From: Rhodanobacter sp. LX-99
GTDB lineage: Bacteria; Pseudomonadota; Gammaproteobacteria; Xanthomonadales; Rhodanobacteraceae
NCBI RefSeq assembly: GCF_018599185.1
Contig: NZ_JAHFVL010000001.1
Span: 2,046,001 to 2,110,000 of the forward strand
Direction of reading: 5' to 3'
DNA: 64,000 nt
The notes beneath the pieces were generated by a model. That model was not told where the DNA came from and made no database searches. It saw nothing but the letters and a program-made list of their open reading frames with translations. This document shows positions 9,279 to 21,812 of this stretch, in pieces. Positions within the stretch are counted from its first letter, which is position 1; each line of letters begins with the position of its first letter. A program made the position numbers and the translations under genes.

Positions 9279-9749
9279 TCAGCTCTGCATCTTGCTTTGC
9301 AGGTAGCGCTCCGCGCCGATGTCCTTGACCAGGCTGAACTGGGTTTCCAGCCAGTCGATGTGTTCTTCCTCGTCGTGCAGGATGTTCTTGAACAGGTCGC
9401 GGCTGATGTAATCGGCGATGCCTTCGCTGTACGCGATCGCCTCGCGCAGGTCTTTCACCGCGGCCAGTTCCAGGTCGAGGTCGCCCTGCATGGATTCCAG
9501 CGCGTTCTCGCCGATGCGCAGCTTGCCCAGGTGTTGCAGGTTCGGCAGGCCATCGAGGAACAGGATGCGCTCGATCAGGTGATCGGCGTGCTTCATCTCC
9601 TCGATCGATTCCTTGTACTCGTGCTCGGCCAGTTCGGTGTAGCCCCAGTCCTTGAGCATGCGGTAATGCAGGAAGTACTGGTTGATCGCGGTCAGTTCGT
9701 TGTAGAGCACCTTGTTGAGGTACTCGATGACCTTGGCATCACCTTTCAT
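9279..9749 (-). CDS. bfr: bacterioferritin
   Basis: 156-aa 24-mer iron-storage protein. All dinuclear ferroxidase ligands sit at the canonical positions (E18, E51, H54, E94, E127, H130), and M52, the heme axial ligand, is present, so it should be a heme-binding, catalytically competent subunit. Start at 9749 because GGGAG precedes it by 8 bases. A possible -10 (TATAGT, minus strand, 9779-9784) lies about 30 bases upstream, without a clear -35. The partner ferredoxin Bfd is the next gene upstream on the same strand. Confidence 0.96.
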   Translation of the reverse strand: MKGDAKVIEYLNKVLYNELTAINQYFLHYRMLKDWGYTELAEHEYKESIEEMKHADHLIERILFLDGLPNLQHLGKLRIGENALESMQGDLDLELAAVKDLREAIAYSEGIADYISRDLFKNILHDEEEHIDWLETQFSLVKDIGAERYLQSKMQS

Positions 9750-9876
9750 GGTCGTTCTCCCGTCGACGGACAACGTGGACTATACGAATTCCACGCGGCG
9801 ATCGACGAAATGAGAACGGCAATGGTTTGCCTGTAAGCGGGAGGGTATCCCGCATGGCAAACAGAAGATGAAGAAC

Positions 9877-10074
9877 TCAGGCTGCGGCGAGCGGCAGCTG
9901 GCAACGGACTTGCGATACCGCCTTGTCGAACGTGGCGCGGGCTTCCTGCTCGCAGCAGCCGCAGCAGTCCGAGCAGCCGGTGCGGGCCTGCAGTTCGGCA
10001 AAGGTATGCACCCCATCGGCCGCTTCGCGGCGGATGTCGTGGTCGGTGACGGCGTTGCACATGCAGATGTACAT
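9877..10074 (-). CDS. bfd: bacterioferritin-associated ferredoxin Bfd
   Basis: 65-aa [2Fe-2S] protein that docks on bacterioferritin and reduces its ferric core to release iron. Cluster ligands C4 and C6 (MYICMC) and C38 and C41 are in place. An unusual extra three cysteines (C34, C37, C40) sit in the same loop, giving GCSDCCGCC. The start at 10074 begins the canonical MYIC. A Fur-box-like sequence lies about 20 bases upstream, which fits iron-starvation induction. Confidence 0.93.
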   Translation of the reverse strand: MYICMCNAVTDHDIRREAADGVHTFAELQARTGCSDCCGCCEQEARATFDKAVSQVRCQLPLAAA

Positions 10075-10080
10075 GGCGCG

Positions 10081-10110
10081 TATAAGAACGCGAATGCGAA
10101 TGATTGTCAA
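10081..10110 (-). promoter_or_regulatory. bfd promoter with Fur-box-like operator
   Basis: On the minus strand TTGACA (10105-10110) is the -35 and CTTATA or TTATAC near 10081-10086 is the -10, with an 18-19 base spacer. The plus-strand stretch 10095-10109 reads TGCGAAT-G-ATTGTCA and matches 11 of 14 defined positions of the 7-1-7 Fur consensus TGATAAT-n-ATTATCA. The operator covers the -35, so Fur with iron should repress bfd. Confidence 0.65.
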
Positions 10111-10139
10111 CAAGCAGTCGACGGGGCGCGGCCATCCGT

Positions 10140-10700
10140 TCAGGCGGCGGCGCGGCCGTCGCGCGGCCCGGTCGGCGGGGTGTCGGCGTCGTCGCGCGGC
10201 GGCAGGGTGCCCAACTGGACGCTGAACAGGTCTTCCACCAGCGGGGCGAAGTGGCGCAATGCCCGTTCGTATACCTGCCGCTTGAAGTTGACGACGTGCG
10301 CGGCGGGATACCAGAAGTCGACCCAGCGCCACAGGTCGAACTCCGGCTTGTCGCAGGCGTCCAGCTTCAGCGCATCCTCGCCGCCGACCAGCTTGAGCAG
10401 GAACCAGACCTGCTTCTGGCCGATGCAGGTGGGCCGCTGGTGATGGCGTACATAGCGGTTCGGCAGGCGATAACGCAGCCAGCCGTGGGTGGCGCTGATG
10501 ACCTCGACGTGGTGCGCGGCGAGGCCGGTCTCCTCTTCCAGTTCGCGGTACATCGCCTCCAGCGGGGTCTCGTCCGAGCGCATGCCACCCTGCGGGAACT
10601 GCCAGCCGTCGCGATTGATCCGGCGCGCCCAGAACAGCCGGCCGTCTGCATTCAGCAGCACGATGCCGACATTCGGACGGTAGCCATCTACATCAATCAT
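10140..10700 (-). CDS. rppH: RNA pyrophosphohydrolase RppH
   Basis: 186-aa Nudix enzyme that removes pyrophosphate from mRNA 5' ends and so triggers RNase E decay. It starts [15 protein letters not shown], typical of RppH/NudH. The Nudix box is at about 38-60 (GGMRSDE...RELEEETGL), followed by the usual W-rich region around [12 protein letters not shown]. The C-terminal 20 residues are disordered and Asp/Pro-rich. Confidence 0.95.
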   Translation of the reverse strand: MIDVDGYRPNVGIVLLNADGRLFWARRINRDGWQFPQGGMRSDETPLEAMYRELEEETGLAAHHVEVISATHGWLRYRLPNRYVRHHQRPTCIGQKQVWFLLKLVGGEDALKLDACDKPEFDLWRWVDFWYPAAHVVNFKRQVYERALRHFAPLVEDLFSVQLGTLPPRDDADTPPTGPRDGRAAA

Positions 10701-10881
10701 GTCGCCTCCTGGAGTCGAACGGCGCGGCCAATGCCGGCCGAACCGCAGCGAAGTCCTGCGGTCGATTCAACCACGGCGCGCGAAGCGGCGGCAAGCGGCG
10801 GACTTGAACCGACCGGGTTACCCGACTACACTGCCGCGCCCCGCCCGCATCGTTCCGATCCGGCATGGCGGGTTTCCCCAA

Positions 10882-10958
10882 GGCTATGTAGCTCAGCCGG
10901 TTAGAGCACAGCACTCATAATGCTGGGGTCGGTGGTTCGAGTCCACCCATAGCCACCA
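10882..10958 (+). tRNA. tRNA-Met (elongator), anticodon CAT
   Basis: 77-base cloverleaf. Acceptor GGCTATG/CATAGCC, D-arm GCTC/GAGC, anticodon stem CAGCA/TGCTG around CTCATAA, T-arm GGTGG/CCACC with TTCGAGT, and encoded CCA. The CAT anticodon could also be tRNA-Ile(k2CAU), but the body closely resembles elongator tRNA-Met. Confidence 0.95.
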
Positions 10959-11014
10959 AACGCGTCGTGCGTGTTTTCTGCCGCCGGCCCATCATTTGCT
11001 CGCAGGCGTCCGCC

Positions 11015-11377
11015 ATGCATATCTTCAAGGTGTTTCAGATCGAGGCGGCGCATCGGCTGCCGAACGTGCCGGCCGGGCACAAGTGCGCGCGGCTGCACGG
11101 GCATTCGTTCCGCATCGAGATCCATGTGACGGGCGAGCCGGACCCGCAACTGGGCTGGGTGATGGATTTCGCCGACGTGAAGGCGGCCTTTGCGCCGCTG
11201 TACGAGCAACTTGACCATCACTATCTCAACGAGATCGAAGGGCTGGAGAACCCGACCAGTGAGATCTTGGCGCGCTGGATCTGGCAACGGCTGCAACCGC
11301 GCCTGGCCGGGTTGGACAAGGTAGTGGTGCACGAGACCTGCACCTCGGGAGCCAGCTGCAGTCATGACAGCTTTTGA
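11015..11377 (+). CDS. queD: 6-carboxy-tetrahydropterin synthase QueD
   Basis: 120-aa enzyme of the PTPS family converting dihydroneopterin triphosphate to 6-carboxytetrahydropterin in queuosine synthesis. Zinc ligands H13, H28 and H30 (EAAHRLP, LHGHSF) and catalytic C24 (GHKCARLHG) are visible; the short CxxxHGH spacing fits QueD better than eukaryotic PTPS. Start at 11015 ([13 protein letters not shown]). It lies 56 bases after the tRNA-Met gene. Confidence 0.93.
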   Translation: MHIFKVFQIEAAHRLPNVPAGHKCARLHGHSFRIEIHVTGEPDPQLGWVMDFADVKAAFAPLYEQLDHHYLNEIEGLENPTSEILARWIWQRLQPRLAGLDKVVVHETCTSGASCSHDSF

Positions 11378-11432
11378 CGCGCCGCGGTAGTGCTTGAAAT
11401 GGCTATAAGCCACAGTTTTTCATGAACGTTTC

Positions 11433-11477
11433 TTGACCATTTCGCTTGCATGCGAAAATATATGTTGCATTGCAACA
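11433..11477 (+). promoter_or_regulatory. phasin promoter with overlapping TGC dyad
   Basis: TTGACC (11433-11438), a 17-base spacer and AAATAT (11456-11461) form a plausible promoter. Immediately after it lies the 7-1-7 inverted repeat TGTTGCA-T-TGCAACA (11463-11477). Phasin genes are commonly repressed by PhaR at TGC-containing dyads near the promoter, so this is a candidate operator. Confidence 0.55.
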
Positions 11478-11530
11478 GAAGCGTTGCTAGAGTGCATGCC
11501 ACTACCCCCATCCTCAGCGAGGACTACGTC

Positions 11531-11920
11531 ATGACGCAGCAACTCAACAACCAGCTTTTCGCTTTCACCAAGCAGTTCACCGACAGCGCGTTCAAGGCAC
11601 AGTCGCTGGCCCTGAAGGGTCTTGAGACGGTCGCCGAGCTGCAGCTCAAGGCGCTCGAGGAGCAGGCCAAGGTCTCCGCCGAATTCGTCGCCGAAGCGCT
11701 GGAAACCCGCGACATCAACGGCCTGCGCAGCCTGTGGGAAAAGGGCACCAGCCTGAGCCGCGACAACGCCGAGCGTGCGGTGGCGGTTTCGCAGGAAGTG
11801 CTCGCGATCACCCAGAAGACCGCCGAGTCGCTGAATGCGCTCGTGCAGGAGCAGCGCCAGGCCGCCAACGACGCCGTCGTCGCGCCGGTCGCCGCTGCCA
11901 AGAAGGCTGCCGCCAAGTAA
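11531..11920 (+). CDS. phasin family protein
   Basis: 129-aa amphipathic all-helical phasin (Phasin_2-like), expected to coat polyhydroxyalkanoate granules. It begins MTQQLNNQLFAFTKQF, has repeated Ala/Leu/Glu helices, and ends in an Ala/Lys tail (VAAAKKAAAK). Start at 11531 with GAGGA about 8 bases upstream. No PHA synthase lies in this window, so the granule role rests on the family and on the promoter dyad. Confidence 0.85.
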   Translation: MTQQLNNQLFAFTKQFTDSAFKAQSLALKGLETVAELQLKALEEQAKVSAEFVAEALETRDINGLRSLWEKGTSLSRDNAERAVAVSQEVLAITQKTAESLNALVQEQRQAANDAVVAPVAAAKKAAAK

Positions 11921-11949
11921 TCCAGCAGTACGTCGCAGTTCACGCGATG

Positions 11950-11982
11950 AAACAGGGCCGAACCGAGTGTTCGGCCCTGTTT
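11950..11982 (+). terminator. rho-independent terminator after the phasin gene
   Basis: AAACAGGGCCGAA, 7-base loop, and TTCGGCCCTGTTT: a perfect 13-bp stem with A and T runs on the two sides, so it may work in both directions. Confidence 0.88.
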
Positions 11983-12070
11983 GTATGTACGTTTCGCAGG
12001 AACATGCCGGCGGTGGTGGCCTGGCGGATGCGATCCGTGCGGTCGGACACGATGCCGCAGGCAGCACGGC

Positions 12071-12100
12071 TTGTCCGCGCAATTGCCGCACTGATATACT
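12071..12100 (+). promoter_or_regulatory. atp operon promoter candidate
   Basis: TTGTCC (12071-12076), an 18-base spacer and TATACT (12095-12100), about 45 bases before atpI. Confidence 0.55.
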
Positions 12101-12144
12101 TTTGCGGATTGGATCGTGGCCCTTAGCTGTATCGGTGCCGCCTG

Positions 12145-12534
12145 ATGCAGGCCGCGCGGAGACGCTACGTGCTGAACAGTCTTGCCTCTGGTCGACGCCT
12201 CGCCTTGCGCATCATTTTGCTGCAGCTTGCTGTGGCGCTGCTGGCTGGCCTGGTTTTCCTGGCGCTGGGGCGCCGCGAAGCGGTGTCGGCAGCTGCAGGT
12301 GCGGCGCTGGTGGCGCTGGGTACCGCGTTGATGTCGGCGCGATTCTTCAGCGGCCTCGGCGGGGCGGGCCTGGCGTTGAGCCGCCTGCTGACGGGCATGT
12401 TCCTGAAATGGATCGTGATCGTCGGGGGGCTGGTCGTGATCCTGTTCCAATTCAAGTTGCCACCGCTGGCCGCCATCACGGGGTTGGCGGCGGCTTACGC
12501 GGTTTATCTGCTGGCGTTCAGATTCAAGGGTTGA
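12145..12534 (+). CDS. atpI: ATP synthase accessory protein AtpI
   Basis: 129-aa membrane protein with four predicted helices. It helps c-ring assembly and possibly Mg2+ supply. First gene of the atp operon, ending 3 bases before atpB. It has the basic N terminus and the short glycine-rich loop before the third helix typical of AtpI. The sequence family is fast evolving, so position is part of the evidence. Confidence 0.85.
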   Translation: MQAARRRYVLNSLASGRRLALRIILLQLAVALLAGLVFLALGRREAVSAAAGAALVALGTALMSARFFSGLGGAGLALSRLLTGMFLKWIVIVGGLVVILFQFKLPPLAAITGLAAAYAVYLLAFRFKG

Positions 12535-13356
<822 letters not shown>

Positions 13357-13406
13357 TCCGCGTACCTCGAAGCATTCGTTTCATCCTTTTGTCTACTTCA
13401 GTTTGA

Positions 13407-13703
<297 letters not shown>

Positions 13704-13794
13704 GCTCCCCTGGCGACGCTGCGGCGTCGCCGTTTCGGCCCGGGTGTCGTGACGCCCGGGCCTGTTTCAACCCGCATTTACAGGTAACGCAGCG

Positions 13795-14265
13795 ATGGAT
13801 TTCAACGCGACCTTGATTGGCGAAATGATTTCGTTCGCCATCCTGATCTGGTTCAGCGTCCATTTCATCTGGCCGCATATCAACAAGGCCATCGAAGATC
13901 GGCAGATCAAGATCGCCGAAGGCCTGAACGCAGCCGAGCGCGCCCATGCCGAGCTGAAGAGCGCGGACGTGAAGGTGGCCGGCGAGATCAAGCAGGCGCG
14001 CCTGCAGGCTTCCGAGATCATCGACAAGGCCCAGCAGCAGGCCAACCAGATCATCGAGAAGGCCCGCGGCGAAGCGGTCAGCGAGATCAACCGGCTGAAG
14101 GCGGCGGCGCAGGACGACATCGCCTCGATGGCGCAGCGTGCCCGCGACCAGCTGCGCGAGCAGGTCGGTGCACTGGCCGTGCAGGGCGCCAGCAAGATCG
14201 TGCAGCGCGAGGTCGATGCCTCGACGCACAAGGCCTTGCTCGACCAGCTCGCGGCCGAGATCTGA
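13795..14265 (+). CDS. atpF: F1Fo ATP synthase subunit b
   Basis: 156-aa peripheral-stalk subunit: an N-terminal membrane helix ([15 protein letters not shown]) followed by a long Ala/Lys/Glu/Gln-rich dimerising coiled coil. Length matches E. coli AtpF. It ends 3 bases before atpH. Confidence 0.97.
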   Translation: MDFNATLIGEMISFAILIWFSVHFIWPHINKAIEDRQIKIAEGLNAAERAHAELKSADVKVAGEIKQARLQASEIIDKAQQQANQIIEKARGEAVSEINRLKAAAQDDIASMAQRARDQLREQVGALAVQGASKIVQREVDASTHKALLDQLAAEI

Positions 14266-14268
14266 TCG

Positions 14269-14802
14269 ATGGCCCAGGCAATCACCCTCGCCCGCCCGTA
14301 CGCTCGCGCCGCTTTCGAAGTGGCGCATGCGGCCGGTTCGCTGCAGGCATGGTCGCAGGCGCTGGCATTCGCCGCCGCGGTGGCGAAGGATCCGCGCGTG
14401 GCCGGCCTCGGCAACGACCCGCGGGTGCAGCCGGCGCAGCTGGTGGCGCTGCATCTGCCCACCGGCGTGGCCGCTGATGCCCCGTTCGGGCAGTTCCTCG
14501 TCGAGATGGCCGAGCAGCGCCGGCTGGCGCTGCTGCCGGAAGTGGCCGAATTGTTCGAGGCGTTCAAGCGCGAGTCCGAGTCGCAGCTGCTGGTCAAGGT
14601 GACCAGCGCGATGGCGCTGGACGCGGCCCAGGCCGAGCAGCTCAAGGCATCGCTGAAGCGCCGCTTCAAGCGCGAGATCGAACTCGATACCCGGGTCGAT
14701 GCCTCGCTGCTGGCCGGCGTGGTGATCGATACCGGCGCAGAAGTGATCGACGGCTCCGCACGCGGACGCCTGGCGCAACTGGCCAGCGCTCTGGCGCATT
14801 AA
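14269..14802 (+). CDS. atpH: F1Fo ATP synthase subunit delta
   Basis: 177-aa peripheral-stalk subunit connecting F1 to subunit b. It starts MAQAITLARPYARAAFE, the family signature, and ends in the conserved GGVVIDTG-like segment (AGVVIDTGAEVIDGS). A paired-hairpin repeat follows before atpA. Confidence 0.97.
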   Translation: MAQAITLARPYARAAFEVAHAAGSLQAWSQALAFAAAVAKDPRVAGLGNDPRVQPAQLVALHLPTGVAADAPFGQFLVEMAEQRRLALLPEVAELFEAFKRESESQLLVKVTSAMALDAAQAEQLKASLKRRFKREIELDTRVDASLLAGVVIDTGAEVIDGSARGRLAQLASALAH

Positions 14803-14808
14803 GTTTTA

Positions 14809-14859
14809 CGCGAAGTCCATTTCGCGAAGAGCAAAAACCGGCCATCCATGGCCGGACTC
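14809..14859. repeat. paired hairpins with RTCCRT loops (family B, copy 1)
   Basis: Two hairpins in the atpH-atpA gap: CGCGAA/TTCGCG with loop GTCCAT (14809-14826) and CCGGCC/GGCCGG with loop ATCCAT (14838-14855), then ACTC. The same plan recurs at 17489 and 19588 with different stems. Confidence 0.75.
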
Positions 14860-14899
14860 TGGGAAAGAGCTTCGATTCTAAAATTTCGGGATAACCACC

Positions 14900-16450
<1,551 letters not shown>

Positions 16451-16457
16451 GAGAACC

Positions 16458-16540
16458 GGGAATCGGGATTTGAAATTCGGGATTCGAAAAGGCCGCAGGT
16501 CGAGGCATCAACGAATCTCGAATCCCTAATCCCGAATCCC
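16458..16540. repeat. GGGATTC heptamer inverted repeat (family A, copy 1)
   Basis: Left arm 16458-16486 and right arm 16512-16540, each 29 bases built from four units of about GGGATTC plus one G, with a 25-base spacer. The arms are imperfect complements. It fills the atpA-atpG gap. Other copies are at 19041, 21723 and 38708. Confidence 0.8.
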
Positions 16541-16568
16541 ACGAGTGAGCAAAGCGAGCGAGTAGAGC

Positions 16569-17486
16569 ATGGCCAGCGGACGCGAAATCAAAACCAAGAT
16601 CAAGAGCACGCAGAACATGCGCAAGGTGACGCGCGCGCTCGAGATGGTCTCGGCCTCGAAGATCCGCAAGGCGCAGGATCTGATGAAGGCCTCGCGTCCG
16701 TATGCGCGCTCCATGCGCAAGGTGATCGCGCACGTGGCGCAGGCCAGCACCGATTTCAGCCATCCGTTCATGGTCCAGCGCGACAACGTGGCGCGGGTCG
16801 GCTACATCGTGGTGTCGACCGATCGCGGCCTGTGCGGCGGCCTCAATTCCAACCTGTTCCGCCGCCTGCTGCCGGCGATCGCCGAATGGCAGAAGCAGGG
16901 CGTGCAGGTGGACGTGGTGGCGATCGGCCAGAAGGCGGTGGCGTTCTTCCGCCGCCTCAAGGGCGTCAACCTGGTCGGCAGCGTCAGTCACCTCGGCGAG
17001 AGGCCCAAGCTCGAGCAACTGGTCGGCGTGATCAAGGTGATGATGGACGCCTACCAGGCCAACGGCCTGGATCGCGTGTTCCTCGCCTACAACGACTTCG
17101 TCAACACCATGACGCAGAAGCCGACCATCGACGCGCTGCTGCCGCTGCCGCTGGTGGCCGCGGAGATGGAAGCGCACCAGGAAGCGGGCGAGTCGGCCTA
17201 CGCCGGCGTGAAGCTGGAAGCGAGCCACGACTGGGACTACATCTACGAGCCGGACGCGCAGACCGTGCTGGAGCACGTGCTGACCCGCTACATCGAATCG
17301 GTGGTGTACCAGGCGGCACTGGAGAACCTGGCCAGCGAGCACGCCGCGCGCATGGTCGCGATGAAGAGCGCGTCGGACAACGCGAACAAGGTGATCGACG
17401 AGCTGACGCTGATCTACAACAAGGCGCGCCAGGCTGCGATCACCCAGGAAATCTCGGAAATCGTCGGCGGCGCCGCGGCTGTGTAA
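16569..17486 (+). CDS. atpG: F1Fo ATP synthase subunit gamma
   Basis: 305-aa central-stalk rotor subunit, slightly longer than the E. coli protein. It starts [33 protein letters not shown] (signature [11 protein letters not shown]), has [13 protein letters not shown] in the middle and ends [17 protein letters not shown]. The extra length is in the middle, around residues 195-215. Confidence 0.97.
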   Translation: MASGREIKTKIKSTQNMRKVTRALEMVSASKIRKAQDLMKASRPYARSMRKVIAHVAQASTDFSHPFMVQRDNVARVGYIVVSTDRGLCGGLNSNLFRRLLPAIAEWQKQGVQVDVVAIGQKAVAFFRRLKGVNLVGSVSHLGERPKLEQLVGVIKVMMDAYQANGLDRVFLAYNDFVNTMTQKPTIDALLPLPLVAAEMEAHQEAGESAYAGVKLEASHDWDYIYEPDAQTVLEHVLTRYIESVVYQAALENLASEHAARMVAMKSASDNANKVIDELTLIYNKARQAAITQEISEIVGGAAAV

Positions 17487-17488
17487 AT

Positions 17489-17544
17489 GCGATCGTCCGT
17501 GATCGCAGGGCAAGATCAAGAAGCGGCCATCCATGGCCGCACTC
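17489..17544. repeat. paired hairpins with RTCCRT loops (family B, copy 2)
   Basis: GCGATC/GATCGC with loop GTCCGT (17489-17506) and GCGGCC/GGCCGC with loop ATCCAT (17523-17540), then ACTC, in the atpG-atpD gap. Confidence 0.75.
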
Positions 17545-17593
17545 CCAGTAAGAGCGACGTTTCATTGGCGCTTTGTACAAATCGAAATCTTAA

Positions 17594-19030
<1,437 letters not shown>

Positions 19031-19040
19031 TCCTGGAGCC

Positions 19041-19123
19041 GGGATTTGGGATTCGGAATTCGGGATTCGTAGAGCAGCGTCATCGCGCTTTGGACGAATC
19101 CCGAATCCCTAATCTCGAATCCC
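19041..19123. repeat. GGGATTC heptamer inverted repeat (family A, copy 2)
   Basis: Arms 19041-19069 and 19095-19123, 29 bases each, 25-base spacer, imperfect complements. It fills the atpD-atpC gap. Confidence 0.8.
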
Positions 19124-19155
19124 GATCGATCGACCGAGCGTAGCGAGAGAGAATC

Positions 19156-19581
19156 ATGACCCACACCATTCGCGTCGACATCGTCAGTGCCGAAGCCGAG
19201 ATCTTCTCCGGCGACGCGACGATGGTCGTTGCCACCGGCGAAATCGGCGAACTCGGCATCACGCCGCGCCACGCGCCGCTGATCACCCGCCTCAAGCCGG
19301 GCCACGTCGATGTGCTGCTGACCAGCGGCGAGCGCCAGCAGTTCTGGGTTTCCGGCGGCATGCTGGAAGTGCAGCCGCAGGTGGTCACCGTGCTGGCCGA
19401 CACCGCCGCCCGCGCCGCCGACCTGGACGAAGCTTCCGCGCAGCGCGCCAAGAAGGAAGCCGAAGACGCGCTGGCCAATCGCACCGACGCGATGGAGATC
19501 GCCGAGGCCCAGGCCAAGCTGGCCGAAGCGATCACCCAGCTGCAGGCGCTGGAGCGGCTGCGCAAGAACCTCAAGCACTGA
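19156..19581 (+). CDS. atpC: F1Fo ATP synthase subunit epsilon
   Basis: 141-aa regulatory rotor subunit: N-terminal beta-sandwich ([15 protein letters not shown]) and a C-terminal helical hairpin (Ala/Glu/Lys-rich) that can inhibit hydrolysis. Last gene of the operon, with a family B repeat and a terminator behind it. Confidence 0.97.
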   Translation: MTHTIRVDIVSAEAEIFSGDATMVVATGEIGELGITPRHAPLITRLKPGHVDVLLTSGERQQFWVSGGMLEVQPQVVTVLADTAARAADLDEASAQRAKKEAEDALANRTDAMEIAEAQAKLAEAITQLQALERLRKNLKH

Positions 19582-19587
19582 GTTTGT

Positions 19588-19644
19588 GCGCTCGTCCGTG
19601 AGCGCAGAGCCAGGATCAAAAGGCGGCCGTCCGTGGCTGCACTC
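19588..19644. repeat. paired hairpins with RTCCRT loops (family B, copy 3)
   Basis: GCGCTC/GAGCGC with loop GTCCGT (19588-19605) and GCGGCC/GGCTGC with loop GTCCGT (19623-19640), then ACTC, between atpC and its terminator. Confidence 0.75.
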
Positions 19645-19678
19645 GTCGATGAAGCGGTCGCTTCGATGGACACTTCAG

Positions 19679-19709
19679 AAAAGGACGCCGGCCTTGTGCC
19701 GGCGTTTTT
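19679..19709 (+). terminator. rho-independent terminator of the atp operon
   Basis: ACGCCGGC (19685-19692), loop CTTGT, GCCGGCGT (19698-19705), then TTTT; A-rich upstream side. Confidence 0.88.
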
Positions 19710-19751
19710 GCGTCGGCACGATGCAGCTTTGGACAGGCAGGGACGACGACG

Positions 19752-20282
19752 ATGACGTGGCTGAAGTACGCATGCGGCGGGTTGTTGCTGACTCTCGTCG
19801 GCTGCGCCACCACGCCGCCCCTGCCGTCGCCATCGTCATTCGCCACCGGCGGGGCGTCGTGGCGGGCCGTGCTGCCGCCCGACACGACGCGCTATCAACT
19901 GGCACTGGGTGAGGTGTCCAGCGGCGGCACACCGTTCCGGCGCGTGTCGCCGGCGTATCCACCGAATCTGCTTGCCAGTTGCCCGCCGCCGCAGGAGGTG
20001 CCGGCGCTGTTGATCGTCGGTGCGAACGGGATGGTCGGCGAAGTACGCGTCACGGGCGAGGCACAGGCGGATGCCAGTCGGCGCGCCTTCATCGCCGCGG
20101 TGCGCGTGGCTGCGCTGCAGTGGCAGTTCAATCCGCTGCAGATCAACCGCTGGGCTGCCGATGCCGACGGCAACAGCCATGTGGTGGACAGCGAGACGCG
20201 ACCGTTCAGTCTCGCCTGCGTGTTCCGCTTCGAGTGCCATGCCGGCAAGCCCGCGGTGTCGGCCGCGGCGGCAACGCCATGA
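19752..20282 (+). CDS. lipoprotein with TonB C-terminal-like domain
   Basis: 176-aa predicted lipoprotein: signal peptide with lipobox LVGC (C18), then a domain resembling the TonB/energy-transducer C terminus ([13 protein letters not shown] ... [16 protein letters not shown] ... WQFNPLQ). There is no membrane anchor of TonB type, so it is not itself an energy transducer. Two further cysteines near the C terminus may pair. Role unknown. It sits between the atp terminator and glmU, 74 bases before the latter. Confidence 0.75.
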   Translation: MTWLKYACGGLLLTLVGCATTPPLPSPSSFATGGASWRAVLPPDTTRYQLALGEVSSGGTPFRRVSPAYPPNLLASCPPPQEVPALLIVGANGMVGEVRVTGEAQADASRRAFIAAVRVAALQWQFNPLQINRWAADADGNSHVVDSETRPFSLACVFRFECHAGKPAVSAAAATP

Positions 20283-20356
20283 ACCCGTTCCCGCCATCAT
20301 CCGGCCAGGACGGGCTGGTATGCTTTTTGATCGACACGCGACAAGGTCCTGCAGCC

Positions 20357-21730
20357 ATGAACCAAACGCCTCTCCACGTCGTCATCCTCGCCGCCGGTGC
20401 CGGCACGCGGATGAAATCGAACCGGCCGAAGGTGCTGATGCCCTTGGCCGGCCGGCCGTTGCTGGCGCACGTGGTCGCTGCGGCGCGCGCGCTGCAGCCG
20501 GCGGTGATCCACGTCGTCTACGGCCATGGCGGCGAACAGGTGCCGGCCGCGTTTGCCGACCAGCCCGATCTGCGCTGGGCGCTGCAGGCGGAACGGCTGG
20601 GCACCGGCCACGCGGTGGAGCAGGCGCTGGCCGGCGTGCCCGATGGCGTGCGCGTGCTGGTGCTGTACGGCGACGTGCCGCTGACCCGGGTCGAGACACT
20701 GCAACAGCTGGTGGCGGCCGAAGGCGGCTTCAGCCTGCTCACCACCCGCCCCGCCGATCCGCACGGCTATGGCCGCGTGCTGTGCGACGGCAACGGCCGC
20801 GTGCGCGCGGTGGTCGAGGAGAAGGATGCCGATGCCGACCAGCGTGCGGTGAACCTGGTCAACACCGGCATCCTGGTCGCCGAGGCGCAGGCCCTGCGCG
20901 GCTGGATCGGCCGGCTCGACCGCAACAACGCGCAGGGCGAGTACTACCTCACCGACATCTTCCGCATGGCCACGGCGGAAAACCGGGCGGCGCGCAGCGT
21001 CGAATGCGTCGACCCGATCGAGGCCGCCGGCGCGAACAATCCGCTGCAGCTGGCCGAGCTGGAAGCGGCGTATCGCCAGCGTGCCGCGCGCGCGCTGATG
21101 TCCGATGGCGTGCGCCTGGCCGATCCCTTGCGCGTCGACGTGCGCGGCACGGTCGAGGCCGGCCACGACGTCGAGTTGGACATCGACGTGATCCTGGAAG
21201 GCCGCGTGGTGCTAGGCGACGACGTGCGCATCGGCGCGTTCACCCGGCTGAAGGACGTGCAGCTGGTGGCCGGCAGCGTGGTGCAGTCGCACTGCGACCT
21301 GGACGGCGTGGTGACCCACGGCCCCTGCACGATCGGCCCGTTCGCGCGGCTGCGCCCCGGCACCGAACTTGACGCCGGCGTGCACATCGGCAACTTCGTC
21401 GAGACCAAGAAGACCCGCCTCGGCGAAGGCAGCAAGGCGAACCACCTCAGCTACCTCGGCGACACCGTGGTGGGTCGCGGCGTCAACATCGGCGCCGGCA
21501 CCATCACCTGCAACTACGACGGCGTGAACAAGTTCACCACGCGCATCGGCGACGGCGCCTTCATCGGCTCCAACAGCGCGCTGGTGGCTCCGGTGACCAT
21601 CGGCGCACTGGCCACCATCGGCGCCGGTTCGGTGATCACCCGCGATGCGCCGGAAGGCGAACTCACCGTGGCGCGCGGCCGGCAGCAGACGTTCGAAGGA
21701 TGGAAGCGGCCAGTAAAACAACGGGATTAG
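20357..21730 (+). CDS. glmU: bifunctional GlcN-1-P acetyltransferase / GlcNAc-1-P uridylyltransferase GlmU
   Basis: 457-aa cytoplasmic enzyme making UDP-GlcNAc for peptidoglycan and LPS. N-terminal uridylyltransferase: [21 protein letters not shown] and GEYYLTD. C-terminal left-handed beta-helix with [22 protein letters not shown], which holds the acetyltransferase active-site lysines and histidine. Start at 20357 gives the canonical N terminus; the frame is open farther upstream but overlaps the lipoprotein gene. A placement right after the atp operon is common in gammaproteobacteria. Confidence 0.97.
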   Translation: MNQTPLHVVILAAGAGTRMKSNRPKVLMPLAGRPLLAHVVAAARALQPAVIHVVYGHGGEQVPAAFADQPDLRWALQAERLGTGHAVEQALAGVPDGVRVLVLYGDVPLTRVETLQQLVAAEGGFSLLTTRPADPHGYGRVLCDGNGRVRAVVEEKDADADQRAVNLVNTGILVAEAQALRGWIGRLDRNNAQGEYYLTDIFRMATAENRAARSVECVDPIEAAGANNPLQLAELEAAYRQRAARALMSDGVRLADPLRVDVRGTVEAGHDVELDIDVILEGRVVLGDDVRIGAFTRLKDVQLVAGSVVQSHCDLDGVVTHGPCTIGPFARLRPGTELDAGVHIGNFVETKKTRLGEGSKANHLSYLGDTVVGRGVNIGAGTITCNYDGVNKFTTRIGDGAFIGSNSALVAPVTIGALATIGAGSVITRDAPEGELTVARGRQQTFEGWKRPVKQRD

Positions 21731-21807
21731 GGATACGGGATTGGGGATTCGTCAGAAGCCACTGCGGCCCCGCTTTTCCGAATCCCCAATCCCGTATCCC
21801 TAATCCC
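21723..21807. repeat. GGGATTC heptamer inverted repeat (family A, copy 3, perfect)
   Basis: Arms 21723-21751 and 21779-21807 are perfectly complementary over 29 bases, with a 27-base spacer. It begins inside the last codons of glmU and lies between glmU and the convergent chorismatase gene, where it could end both transcripts. Confidence 0.85.
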
Positions 21808-21812
21808 GGCAG

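Noticed and set aside
16458..16540. GGGATTC heptamer arrays as a CRISPR array
   Set aside because: Units are adjacent 7-mers without spacers, arranged as two inverted arms; no cas genes are present.
16500..16545. Second tRNA gene suggested by the CGAATCCC motifs
   Set aside because: No cloverleaf can be formed; the bases belong to the heptamer inverted repeat.
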